DNA of 64,000 bases from Clostridia bacterium (GTDB taxonomy: Bacteria; Bacillota; Clostridia; Christensenellales; DTU072): the NCBI GenBank assembly GCA_017504305.1, contig JAFVRJ010000005.1, positions 1 through 64,000 on the forward strand. The letters run 5' to 3'. The position numbers and the translations under genes are program-made. The notes beneath the pieces were generated by a model, which was not told the origin of the DNA, made no database searches, and was given only the letters and a program-made list of their open reading frames with translations. Below are positions 16,801 through 24,779 of this stretch, in pieces. How positions within the stretch are numbered: the stretch's first letter is position 1; each line of letters begins with the position of its first letter.

Positions 16801-17213
16801 AGTACCATTAGGTTAATACCTATCTCCTCATCCATTTTTCTATCGACCTTAAGGTCGATTACGTCCACAATTATTTCAGCCGTTACGCTTATTACCGCCC
16901 TATTTAAGTGACCGCCGTATACGCCGTTGAAACCTGCAAGATTTATGTGCAAATGCAGATATGGGGCGCCGTTTTGTCTTGTTAAGTTACCCACAAGCGA
17001 AGTTATTTCCATATCTTCTTTAAGGTCATACTTAACGTATTTCTTATTGCTTGCCTTATATATACCAATGGTGGCATCATCTGTTGCGCCTATGCCTGAA
17101 ACGGAAGCACAGCTAATATTAAGCTCCTCCATAAGATTATAAAGGGAACTTATAATCTCGTCCCCTTTATTAAGTCTAACAACTACTTTAGTGCCGGATA
17201 CCTTGTATTCCAT
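16797..17213 (-). CDS. PPC (DUF296) domain protein
   Basis: The 138-residue protein is a single PPC/DUF296 domain. It has a strand-rich N-terminus with ISSLYNLMEELNISCASVSGIGA and the typical histidine motif APYLHLHINLAG, which in structures coordinates a metal. Bacterial members are trimers; a DNA-binding role is proposed but not shown. It starts 1 nt after the AGE epimerase stop and overlaps the DUF218 gene by 4 nt. Its function in a sugar operon is unknown. Confidence 0.85.
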   Translation of the reverse strand: MEYKVSGTKVVVRLNKGDEIISSLYNLMEELNISCASVSGIGATDDATIGIYKASNKKYVKYDLKEDMEITSLVGNLTRQNGAPYLHLHINLAGFNGVYGGHLNRAVISVTAEIIVDVIDLKVDRKMDEEIGINLMVL

Positions 17214-17214
17214 A

Positions 17215-18396
17215 CTATAAGGTTTTTAAAATTTCGATGCCGGTAACAAGCATACGCAATACGTGGAACGGTCCTTTATATGTGTGTCCTTTGCACGCCG
17301 GTTTGGTGGGGCGACCGTCACGTCTTAGATAGCCGTACCACTCGCCGTATTTGAAGTCTGAGAAGTGTTTGAAGGCATAGTCTGCAACGCGCTCGAAAAT
17401 ATCGAAGTATTTTTCGTTGCCCGTTTGTTTATATAGCTTTAAGCTTGCTATAACCGCTTCGTTATGAGGCCACCAAAGCTTCATATCGTGCTCGTATGCT
17501 TCGACAGGATAACCTTCGAGATCTTTGAAATATAATATGCCACCGTACTCGGTGTCCCAACCAAAGTTATAGGCAGTATCGAATACGTAACGAGCAAAAT
17601 CAAATAGCTCTTGATCGTCCGAGTACTTTGCCTCGTCCATGAGGAACCATGCAAGCTCGATGGAGTGCCCGGGGTTGATTACTCTTGCAGAAGCAGTTTC
17701 TTTATAGTACTCACCGTTAAGACCTACGCTTTCGAGCATAAAGCCGGTACCTGCAACGTTAAAAGACTTGATTTCCTTAACAAGTTCCTTCGCAACTTCG
17801 TTGTAGTAGGAAGTGCGCTCCTTATCGCAATCCCTCAATACGCTGGTTACGTTGAGTAAAATCATCGGAACGTTAAGTGCTTTGGTGTCGCGAGTGCCGG
17901 GAATTTGCTTGGGGGTGATTTTATAGGGATCCGTCGAAGGATCGCGGTACATGCCAAGGCAAAAATCGTAATACTTACGAGCGTTTGCGAGGCACTCTTT
18001 ATCGCCGGTTGCCTTATAGTACTCGGCACAAGCTATGATATAGAAAGTTTCCGAGAACATATAACGTCTTTTGCGGAGCGGTTTACCATCGCCGGTTACT
18101 GTAAAATACATTCTGCCATCGGTATCGATGCAGTGAGCATTAATAAAATCTATACAGCTCTTGGATACTTTTAGCCACTCCTCGTTCGGGCCGAATACGT
18201 TGCTTAATTTTGCAAACATATAGCCCGCTCTACCTTGCATCCATACGCCTTTATCGGTAGAATAGATGTTGCCTTCTCTATCCAAAGAAGTATAGATACC
18301 GCCGTTTACGGTATCAACGCCGTATTTTAGCCAAAAAGGAATACAGCTTTCAAACAATTCAGTTTCAAATAAATGTAAATAGTCTTTCTTTTCCAT
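17215..18396 (-). CDS. AGE family epimerase (N-acylglucosamine 2-epimerase-like)
   Basis: The 393-residue (alpha/alpha)6-barrel protein has family blocks GVWMQGRAGYMFAKL, MFSETFYIIACAEYY, NPGHSIELAWFLMDEA (active-site His), DMKLWWPHNEAVIA and the C-terminal KGPFHVLRML. Members interconvert GlcNAc and ManNAc or epimerise other sugars such as cellobiose or mannose. NanA at 37832 makes a sialic acid or ManNAc role reasonable, but it is not adjacent. The promoter -10 lies 7 nt before the ATG with no Shine-Dalgarno, suggesting a leaderless mRNA. It heads the AGE-PPC-DUF218 operon. Confidence 0.85.
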   Translation of the reverse strand: MEKKDYLHLFETELFESCIPFWLKYGVDTVNGGIYTSLDREGNIYSTDKGVWMQGRAGYMFAKLSNVFGPNEEWLKVSKSCIDFINAHCIDTDGRMYFTVTGDGKPLRKRRYMFSETFYIIACAEYYKATGDKECLANARKYYDFCLGMYRDPSTDPYKITPKQIPGTRDTKALNVPMILLNVTSVLRDCDKERTSYYNEVAKELVKEIKSFNVAGTGFMLESVGLNGEYYKETASARVINPGHSIELAWFLMDEAKYSDDQELFDFARYVFDTAYNFGWDTEYGGILYFKDLEGYPVEAYEHDMKLWWPHNEAVIASLKLYKQTGNEKYFDIFERVADYAFKHFSDFKYGEWYGYLRRDGRPTKPACKGHTYKGPFHVLRMLVTGIEILKTL

Positions 18397-18403
18397 ATTC
18401 GGT

Positions 18404-18432
18404 ATTATACAACACTATTTTATATATTTCAA
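18404..18432 (-). promoter_or_regulatory. Promoter of the AGE operon, probably leaderless
   Basis: TTGAAA (18427-18432), 17 nt, and TATAAT (18404-18409) lie on the minus strand. Only 7 nt separate the -10 box from the ATG at 18396. Confidence 0.75.
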
Positions 18433-18463
18433 TAGTTAATTTAGAGTTATAAGGGATAAATCA

Positions 18464-18493
18464 TTGACAAATTACCGCCTATAATGCTATTAT
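18464..18493 (+). promoter_or_regulatory. Promoter of trpB2
   Basis: TTGACA (18464-18469) and TATTAT (18488-18493) are separated by 18 nt. The strong CAAGGAGGTAA site and ATG at 18523 follow. Confidence 0.72.
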
Positions 18494-18522
18494 CTTTAAA
18501 AATCTCAAGGAGGTAAAAACCT

Positions 18523-19878
18523 ATGGCAAAAATTCCAACAAAAATATATTTATCTGAAGAAGAGTTGCCCAAGTGCTGGTACAACCTCCGCGCAGATATG
18601 GAAAAACTCCCCCCTATGCTCAACCCCGTCACCAAAGAGCCTTGCACCAAGGAAGAACTTGAACAAATCTTTTGTAAGGGTTGCGTAGAGCAAGAATTAA
18701 ACGACACCGATAGATTCATACCCATCCCCGACGAGGTACGCGAGTTCTATAAAATGTATCGTCCCTCTCCCTTGGTACGCGCCTATTGGTTGGAAAAAGC
18801 TTTGGGTACTCCCGCAGAAATTTACTATAAGTCGGAAGGCAACAATACTTCGGGCTCGCATAAGTTAAACTCCGCGGTTGCTCAAGCATACTATGCAAAG
18901 CAAGAAGGCCTAACCTCCCTCACCACCGAAACCGGCGCCGGACAATGGGGTACCGCACTCTCGATGGCTTGTGCTTTTTACGGATTAGACTTAACGGTAT
19001 TTATGGTTAAGGTATCAAGCGAACAAAAGCCCCACCGTAGAGAAGTTATGCGCACTTACGGCGCTAACGTAATTCCCTCTCCCTCCGAAACCACTGAAGT
19101 TGGCAGAAAGATTTTAGAGCGTCATCCCGGCACGGGCGGTTCGTTAGGTTGCGCTATCTCCGAAGCAGTCGAAAAGGCAAAGTCCACTCCCAACTGCCGT
19201 TATGGATTGGGTAGTGTTTTGAACCACGTTCTATTGCACCAATCGGTTATCGGATTGGAAGCACAAACTGCACTTAATAAGTATGGCGTAACTCCTGATA
19301 TCATTATCGGATGCGCAGGTGGTGGTTCTAACCTCGGCGGACTCATTGCTCCGTTTATGGGTGAAAAACTCCGTGGTGAACGCGACTATAGATTTATAGC
19401 AGTCGAGCCGAAATCATGCCCCTCGTTAACTCGTGGATCATACGTTTACGACTTTGGCGACACCGGCAATATTACTCCCTTAATGAAGATGTATACTCTC
19501 GGTCACGACTTTATACCCTCCTCAAGCCACTCCGGCGGACTCCGCTACCACGGCATGAACACCGTAATAAGCGACCTTTACGACAAAGGCTATATGGAGG
19601 CAACTTCCGTTGAACAAACCAAGGTTTTCGAAGCGGCAAAGCTATTTGCCAGAACGGAAGGTATACTCCCCGCCCCCGAGTCTTCGCACGCAATTAGAGT
19701 TGCTATCGACGAAGCACTTAAGTGCAAGGAAAGCGGTGAAAAGAAAGTTATACTCTTTGGTCTTACCGGAACGGGCTATTTCGATTTAGTAGCTTATAAA
19801 AAGTTTAACGACGGCGAGATGGGCGACTATATCCCCACCGATGAAGAAATACAAGCATCATTAGCAAAACTTAAATAA
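18523..19878 (+). CDS. trpB: Tryptophan synthase beta-like, TrpB2 type
   Basis: The 451-residue protein has the TrpB2-specific N-terminal extension and RPSPLVRAYWLEKALGTPAEIYYK. The PLP-lysine motif is GSHKLNSAVAQ, followed by ETGAGQWG and the phosphate-binding GCAGGGSNLGG. It condenses indole with serine to give tryptophan. No trpA or other trp gene is nearby, as is common for TrpB2, which often salvages indole. The preceding AAGGAGG site fixes the start. The gene faces the MacAB operon, with a hairpin-repeat region between them. Confidence 0.92.
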   Translation: MAKIPTKIYLSEEELPKCWYNLRADMEKLPPMLNPVTKEPCTKEELEQIFCKGCVEQELNDTDRFIPIPDEVREFYKMYRPSPLVRAYWLEKALGTPAEIYYKSEGNNTSGSHKLNSAVAQAYYAKQEGLTSLTTETGAGQWGTALSMACAFYGLDLTVFMVKVSSEQKPHRREVMRTYGANVIPSPSETTEVGRKILERHPGTGGSLGCAISEAVEKAKSTPNCRYGLGSVLNHVLLHQSVIGLEAQTALNKYGVTPDIIIGCAGGGSNLGGLIAPFMGEKLRGERDYRFIAVEPKSCPSLTRGSYVYDFGDTGNITPLMKMYTLGHDFIPSSSHSGGLRYHGMNTVISDLYDKGYMEATSVEQTKVFEAAKLFARTEGILPAPESSHAIRVAIDEALKCKESGEKKVILFGLTGTGYFDLVAYKKFNDGEMGDYIPTDEEIQASLAKLK

Positions 19879-19899
19879 TTGGTTTAGATTTTAGTATTT

Positions 19900-19932
19900 A
19901 AAACCCCACTCGCACAGAGTGGGGTTTTGTTT
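19900..19932 (+). terminator. Terminator of trpB2, related to the adjacent hairpin repeats
   Basis: AAAACCCCACTC/GAGTGGGGTTTT with a GCACA loop is followed by TTTTGTTTATTT. The right arm and the next 60 nt resemble the right half of the repeat hairpin at 20193-20316, as if the conserved apical core had been lost. Confidence 0.85.
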
Positions 19933-20316
19933 ATTTATGCGGTATTACAAAGCCTACACATGGGATATAGACCACGGAGAAGCAAGCAAGACGAACAAAT
20001 ACAAAAACCCACGACGGGAGTGTACTTGACGTGCATGACCGAGCATATTGTAAAGCCCTTGTAGGATGTAGACCGCGAAGAAGCGAGCAAGACGAAGAAA
20101 ACGGCGCACTCCCCGATATGAGCGTACTTGGTCGTACGTGATTGAGGGGGTACGCCTGTTTGATGAAGTATTGCGAAGCCTATGCGTGGGATTAGACCGC
20201 GGAGAAGCAAGCAAGACGAACAAATACAAAACCCCACGACGGGAGTGTACTTAACGTACATGACCGAGTGGGTTTTTGTTTATTTGTGAAGTATTGCGCC
20301 GCTTATACGCGGTCTA
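19933..20316 (-). repeat. Cluster of three core-containing hairpin repeats (convergent gap)
   Basis: Between trpB2 and the ABC permease are three copies of a hairpin whose plus-strand core reads GACGGGAGYGTAC, a short linker, then CGTACRTGACCGAG. The cores are at 20013-20043, 20115-20146 (diverged) and 20238-20268. The last copy is complete: the outer arms TAGACCGCG (20193-20201) and CGCGGTCTA (20308-20316) pair, the inner stem is CCCAC/GTGGG, and the outer arm includes the TAG stop of the permease. In the first copy the right arm is missing. Nothing else coding is seen in this gap. Confidence 0.85.
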
Positions 20317-21510
20317 CTGCGCGCGAAGAGCATCTATAGGATTCAACTTCGCCGCCTTGCGGGCTGGGAGAATACCGAAGATAAGACCGACGGTAACGGA
20401 AAAACCTACGGCGAGTAAAACGGTGGTCGCTTGGAAGGCAAATGCATAGCCGATTAGGATGGAAGCCACGTAGGCAATGGCGGCGCCGAAAGCTACGCCT
20501 AAAACGCCACCGAACATACTGATTATTACAGCTTCGACCAAGAATTGAACCATTATGACGGAGGGTTTTGCGCCAAGGGCTTTACGTAGTCCAATTTCCA
20601 CGGTGCGCTCAGAAACGGATACGAGCATCATGTTCATTATGCCGATACCGCCTACTAACAACGCAATCGCTGCGATACCTGCGAGCATACCCAATACCAA
20701 GTCGGTTATGGTAACTACTATATCCATAACCTCTTGTTGGTTTACCACGGAGTAGCCGGAAGTCGAACCCATAATTTCGGCGCATCTATCGTCGATTTGG
20801 CTTACTACTATATCCATATCTTCGCTCGCTGACACAACGGCATCAAAGGTCTTTACCAAACCTATTTGAAGATCGCGCATCGCAGTGGTATAGGGTACTA
20901 TTAGGGAGTGGTTACCCGCCGTATCCAAACCGACAAGTTCACTCATAATGCCAACGATGACAAAATCCATATTATAGATTTTGATTGTTTCACCTATCGG
21001 ATTATAGTTGCCGTACAATCTCTTCCAAAGAGTATGTCCAAGTACTACTACGTGTGTTGCGTTATCTATGTCGTCGTCGGTAATGGCACGACCGGCTTTT
21101 ATTACGTCGTTAGCGACCAATTGGAAGTAGTAGTTATTAACGCCCATAACTCTTGTAGTTGAGTTATAAACCACGTTATAGTTGGAGTTCGTTTCGCCGG
21201 GCACGAGGGTATATACCATATTCTTACGAACGGTGGGCGATACGCCGTCAACGCCAGTGATTTCCAAAAAGGATTCCATCTCCGCATCGGTAAAGCCTTT
21301 ACGAACGGTGGTATTGGTGATTTCGACGGTAACACGGTTACCGCCAAGACCGGAAAGCTGATCTATAACGGAACTCGTAACGCCTTGACCTATGGTAATA
21401 AGCGCAATGATCGAGGTAATACCAATAACAATACCAAGAGTGGTTAAGAAGGTACGCATCTTGTTCATCGCAAGGTTTTTGAAGCTCATTTTTATGATGT
21501 CTTTAAACAT
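20314..21510 (-). CDS. MacB-like ABC transporter permease (FtsX family)
   Basis: The protein has 398 residues from the ATG at 21510, which has AGAAGGAGG upstream; the longer frame extends into the ATPase gene without a site. TM1 lies near residues 20-42, followed by an external domain of about 220 residues. The C-terminal FtsX core has three helices (VLGMLAGIAAIALLVGGIGIMNMMLVSVSERTVEIGLRKALGAK is the hallmark). It pairs with the ATPase and adaptor upstream as a MacAB-like exporter of peptides, antibiotics or lipids. The stop lies inside a repeat hairpin arm. Confidence 0.9.
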   Translation of the reverse strand: MFKDIIKMSFKNLAMNKMRTFLTTLGIVIGITSIIALITIGQGVTSSVIDQLSGLGGNRVTVEITNTTVRKGFTDAEMESFLEITGVDGVSPTVRKNMVYTLVPGETNSNYNVVYNSTTRVMGVNNYYFQLVANDVIKAGRAITDDDIDNATHVVVLGHTLWKRLYGNYNPIGETIKIYNMDFVIVGIMSELVGLDTAGNHSLIVPYTTAMRDLQIGLVKTFDAVVSASEDMDIVVSQIDDRCAEIMGSTSGYSVVNQQEVMDIVVTITDLVLGMLAGIAAIALLVGGIGIMNMMLVSVSERTVEIGLRKALGAKPSVIMVQFLVEAVIISMFGGVLGVAFGAAIAYVASILIGYAFAFQATTVLLAVGFSVTVGLIFGILPARKAAKLNPIDALRAQ

Positions 21511-22291
21511 TTGCGAGCCTCCTTCTGCGACGTTCTTTGATGGTGGGACGTTCTTCACGTTCCGTCCACTTTACACCGTCTTCGTCGTAAATTCTTTCAT
21601 ACTCCTCTTGCGAGTAAATTCTACCGTCTAAAATATGCACGATTCGTCCCGCTTGCCTTGCAATCTTGGGATCGTGAGTTATCATTATGATGGTTTTGCC
21701 CTCGCTGTTGAGTTGCTTGAATAGCTCGATGATTTGAGCGCCCGTCGCTTGATCCAACGCGCCTGTAGGCTCGTCTGCAAGAATTATTGCAGGATCGGTT
21801 ACCATTGCGCGCGCAATAGCGACACGCTGTTGTTGCCCGCCGGAAAGTTGCTTGGGCTTGTTCATAACCTTGTCGCCAAGGCCAACCTTATTGAGCAGTA
21901 CCATCGCCCTTTGTTTGCGCTCTTTAGCGGGAACTTTGGCGTAGATAAGCGGTAGCACTACGTTATCGATGCTGGACATACGCGGTAAAAGTTGAAAGGA
22001 CTGGAATACGAATCCGATATCCCTATTACGAACGCTCGCAAGCTCCTTATCTTTTAATTTACTTATGTCTTTTCCGTTCAAGATATAAGTTCCCGATGAA
22101 GCAACGTCCAAGCAACCAATTATGTTCATTAGGGTACTCTTTCCTGAGCCGGAGGGTCCCAAAATCGATACAAACTCACGTTGGTACACTTCGAAGTTTA
22201 CGTCAAAGAGTACCTGCAACGAGCTATCGCCCATTGGGTACGACTTATTGATATTCTTCATCGAAAGTAATACTTTTTTTGCGTTTAACAT
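21503..22291 (-). CDS. MacB-like ABC transporter ATP-binding protein
   Basis: The 262-residue ATPase has Walker [11 protein letters not shown]-loop [12 protein letters not shown], signature [15 protein letters not shown], Walker [14 protein letters not shown] and switch MITHDP. This sequence is that of the LolD/MacB class that drives FtsX-type permeases by a mechanical cycle. A basic, Glu/Arg-rich C-terminal extension of about 30 residues follows the domain. It overlaps the permease start by 8 nt and begins 2 nt after the adaptor stop. Confidence 0.92.
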   Translation of the reverse strand: MLNAKKVLLSMKNINKSYPMGDSSLQVLFDVNFEVYQREFVSILGPSGSGKSTLMNIIGCLDVASSGTYILNGKDISKLKDKELASVRNRDIGFVFQSFQLLPRMSSIDNVVLPLIYAKVPAKERKQRAMVLLNKVGLGDKVMNKPKQLSGGQQQRVAIARAMVTDPAIILADEPTGALDQATGAQIIELFKQLNSEGKTIIMITHDPKIARQAGRIVHILDGRIYSQEEYERIYDEDGVKWTEREERPTIKERRRRRLANV

Positions 22292-22293
22292 AA

Positions 22294-23706
22294 CTAACCT
22301 AATATCGAACTAATAAGAGAACTATCTGCTTGGTAGATAATTTTATCGCCATCAGAAAGCTTGCCTTCGTCCTTATCGTCCTTAACCTCAACCGCCGCTT
22401 CAGAGCCGGTAGAAAGGAGAACTTTGATATAAACGCGAACTTCTTTATTATCGCGCTTTACGAGAACGTAAGGCGTTTTGGAGTCGTCGTAGAAAATACA
22501 CTTGGTGGGTATAACAAGCTTATCGATAACCGCAGTTTTTTGTACTTTGATCGTTACCGAGTAGTTAGTAAGCACTTCGGCGCGCTCTACGATATCGGTA
22601 ATATTGATGCCCAAAGACTCTACCTTTTCAGGCGTTAAATAGGGATCGTAATACTCAAACGATGCGTATTTAAGTTCCGTTTTACCCTTATTCTTCGCGA
22701 CTTGCGCAGCAGAGGAATGTAGGTTGCTTTCAATGGTTAAATCCAAAGTCTTTTCGACGCCAAAAATAATTTTTGCCTTTACTGAATAATAAGCTATACC
22801 CGAGCTGTAGTTACCTTTGATAATCTCTTGGATTTCGGCAACAACCTTACGTCCGCCTAAAGCATTAATGGTAACGCCTGCGTATACCTTTTCGCCCGAA
22901 CGAAGTTTTTTATCGATATCCGCTACGTCGTATTCGGTTACGGCAAAACTTGTGTAGAGCTGACTCAATGATAGCTTAAATATATTGGTTTTTGCAGTAA
23001 CGGAAGCACCTTCCAATACGCTCAAGTTGGAAATTGAATACTCTATAACACCGCTTTCTTCCAAAGATGCAGCCTTTTTAACTATTCTCTTTAAGTAGTT
23101 GGTGTTGATGGTAACTTCTTTTTCGGGATCGGATGAAAGCTCCAAATACTCTGCGGGAATATCAAACGGATCGTCTTGATTGGTAAAAATAAGCATCATC
23201 AAATAGTCTGCGGTAGTGGAGCCTGCCGGCATATCGCCGTTAAGTATCGCTTCGTTTTTAGCATCGTCAAGCTTTGACCAGTTGATAAAATAAGGTGCAA
23301 CCTTCATAATAACGACGTTTTCGTCCTCGGTGGTGAAGGTCGTTTTGACGTTACGAAGCTCGGAATTGACGTAAGTTACTTTGTATGCAATCGGGGTGGA
23401 CGTGCTGTTTAATAGAGCGTACGTCCAATCAAAATCGTCGCCGGAATAATCAATAATAGTATCGATATCGGTAATACGATTAACTGCAACAAATAGCGGT
23501 AAATACTCCGAAATCCCTACGTCAGCGACCACACCGCTTGCATTGATGCTTGTAGCAAGCGATCCGCGTGTGACGGATGCCTCGGACGTTTTAACTTCGT
23601 TTTTGCCGACCGCCATAACTACTATAGCTGCCACCAAAGCGAGAACAACTATGCTTACTATGACGAGTATGATAATATTCTTTTTGGTAAAAACCTTGTT
23701 TTGCAT
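22294..23706 (-). CDS. MacA/HlyD-like membrane-anchored adaptor subunit
   Basis: The 470-residue protein has a single N-terminal membrane helix (about residues 10-33), then SVTRGSLATSINASGVV, the start of an adaptor barrel-sandwich domain. It ends with PTKCIFYDDSKTPYVLVKRDNKEVRVYIK and LSDGDKII, typical C-terminal strands of MacA-like adaptors. The middle 300 residues are longer and more diverged than usual. In a Gram-positive cell it would help an FtsX-type exporter on the outer face of the membrane. It is the first gene of the operon. A 25-bp inverted repeat lies just upstream (23744-23768). Confidence 0.8.
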   Translation of the reverse strand: MQNKVFTKKNIIILVIVSIVVLALVAAIVVMAVGKNEVKTSEASVTRGSLATSINASGVVADVGISEYLPLFVAVNRITDIDTIIDYSGDDFDWTYALLNSTSTPIAYKVTYVNSELRNVKTTFTTEDENVVIMKVAPYFINWSKLDDAKNEAILNGDMPAGSTTADYLMMLIFTNQDDPFDIPAEYLELSSDPEKEVTINTNYLKRIVKKAASLEESGVIEYSISNLSVLEGASVTAKTNIFKLSLSQLYTSFAVTEYDVADIDKKLRSGEKVYAGVTINALGGRKVVAEIQEIIKGNYSSGIAYYSVKAKIIFGVEKTLDLTIESNLHSSAAQVAKNKGKTELKYASFEYYDPYLTPEKVESLGINITDIVERAEVLTNYSVTIKVQKTAVIDKLVIPTKCIFYDDSKTPYVLVKRDNKEVRVYIKVLLSTGSEAAVEVKDDKDEGKLSDGDKIIYQADSSLISSILG

Positions 23707-23743
23707 CGTAACCTCTCAATTTTTAATGCATTTATAATAACAT

Positions 23744-23768
23744 ATGCTACCTTATGATAAGGTAGCAT
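23744..23768. promoter_or_regulatory. 25-bp perfect inverted repeat upstream of the MacA-like gene
   Basis: The arms ATGCTACCTTA and TAAGGTAGCAT are 11 bp with a TGA centre. It lies 38 nt before the ATG at 23706 and beside a TATTAT-like -10. T-runs are absent, so an operator overlapping the promoter is more likely than a terminator. Confidence 0.45.
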
Positions 23769-23820
23769 TTTGGCAAATAAATAAAATAATTTTACTTTAG
23801 TTTTATAGGTAGATGCGATA

Positions 23821-24312
23821 CTACTGCACCTTACGGATTTCGTTACCGTCAACAATTTCATAGCCCACCAAATGCCCCTCTCGAACCATACCGCCAAGAG
23901 CACGCAGGAATTCATATTTATTGCGCTTTTTCATTTTGACCATTAGGTCGCCTACCGTTTTGCACTCACCGCTTTCGAGTAGCGACATTACCTTTTTGCA
24001 CTCGCGCGCATGATTGAGCATTGCAAAACTTGCAAGGCCACCAAGCGCAAAACAAACTATACCTGCTACCTTATATCCTTCAATTAGGAACCCAATCAAG
24101 ATACCTGCGATACTCAAAACGCCAAATATCGCACCGGAAACATATTCCTTTGTATAGGGCTTGCTCGTTAGGTTAGCTTTGATGTTTTCGCTAACGCCCG
24201 TTGGTGCTTTTTCTTCTTTCGGCTGAATATCGGGAAGTTCCTCAATTTCCACCTTAACCGCTTCGGAAGACGTTTTCTCTTCGATGGGTGTTATTTCGTA
24301 ATTGGTTTTCAT
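23821..24312 (-). CDS. Membrane protein of unknown function
   Basis: The 163-residue protein has an acidic N-terminal segment (first 55 residues). Two adjacent hydrophobic helices lie near residues 58-77 and 80-98. A basic C-terminal domain follows, with a pattern compatible with a small winged-helix-like fold (LLESGECKTVGDLMVKMKK, ALGGMVREGHLVGYEI). The start overlaps the phosphatase stop (TAATG), so the two are coupled. No family is recognised; a sensory or regulatory role is only a guess. Confidence 0.65.
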   Translation of the reverse strand: MKTNYEITPIEEKTSSEAVKVEIEELPDIQPKEEKAPTGVSENIKANLTSKPYTKEYVSGAIFGVLSIAGILIGFLIEGYKVAGIVCFALGGLASFAMLNHARECKKVMSLLESGECKTVGDLMVKMKKRNKYEFLRALGGMVREGHLVGYEIVDGNEIRKVQ

Positions 24313-24779
24313 TACTCCTCCATAAGTCTATTGGCATATCTATCAACGTAGTCGCCTACTATCGCCATACATTTATTGTACTCATCTTGCGACTTTGCAA
24401 GAAAGGGATCGGGGATGGCTTTATATTTGTCACCGGCAACTTCGGATAGGTTGACGTACTTCTTGCGAAGCCCAAACGGTAAACACCATTTATGCCAACG
24501 CGTCATACCGATTATAACGTCGCTTTCTTTAAATAACCTTAAATTAAACCATATATATTTTGCACGATGTGCTTTGAGCATCTCGGGATCATACCCCTCC
24601 GCTACCATGCAGTCGTACGCTTTTTTATGTAGCTTAAAAGATATATTAAAGACCGCTCCCGAATTTACTTCCGTGATAATGCTATTTAGCCTCTCGTTTT
24701 GAGAGAGTATCCTCTTGAACCTAAATTCGCAATACGGACTACGGCAGACGTTACTGCTACAAACGAACAATACTTTCAT
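24312..24779 (-). CDS. Low molecular weight protein tyrosine phosphatase
   Basis: The 155-residue protein has the active-site P-loop at the N-terminus: Cys7-SSNVC-Arg13 fits CX5R, followed by SPY. An acid loop AIPDPF provides the conserved Asp. The family dephosphorylates phosphotyrosine, and in Gram-positives often modulates exopolysaccharide kinases. It is coupled to the downstream membrane protein, which may be its partner. It overlaps the GH78 gene stop by 4 nt. Confidence 0.88.
   Translation of the reverse strand: MKVLFVCSSNVCRSPYCEFRFKRILSQNERLNSIITEVNSGAVFNISFKLHKKAYDCMVAEGYDPEMLKAHRAKYIWFNLRLFKESDVIIGMTRWHKWCLPFGLRKKYVNLSEVAGDKYKAIPDPFLAKSQDEYNKCMAIVGDYVDRYANRLMEE

Noticed and set aside
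18397-18522. trp leader peptide or T-box before trpB2
   Set aside because: The leader is about 30 nt, too short, and lacks Trp codons or a terminator.
19935-20261. Open frames across the hairpin repeats
   Set aside because: They repeat the same Cys- and Ser-rich motif only because the DNA repeats; there is no ribosome site.
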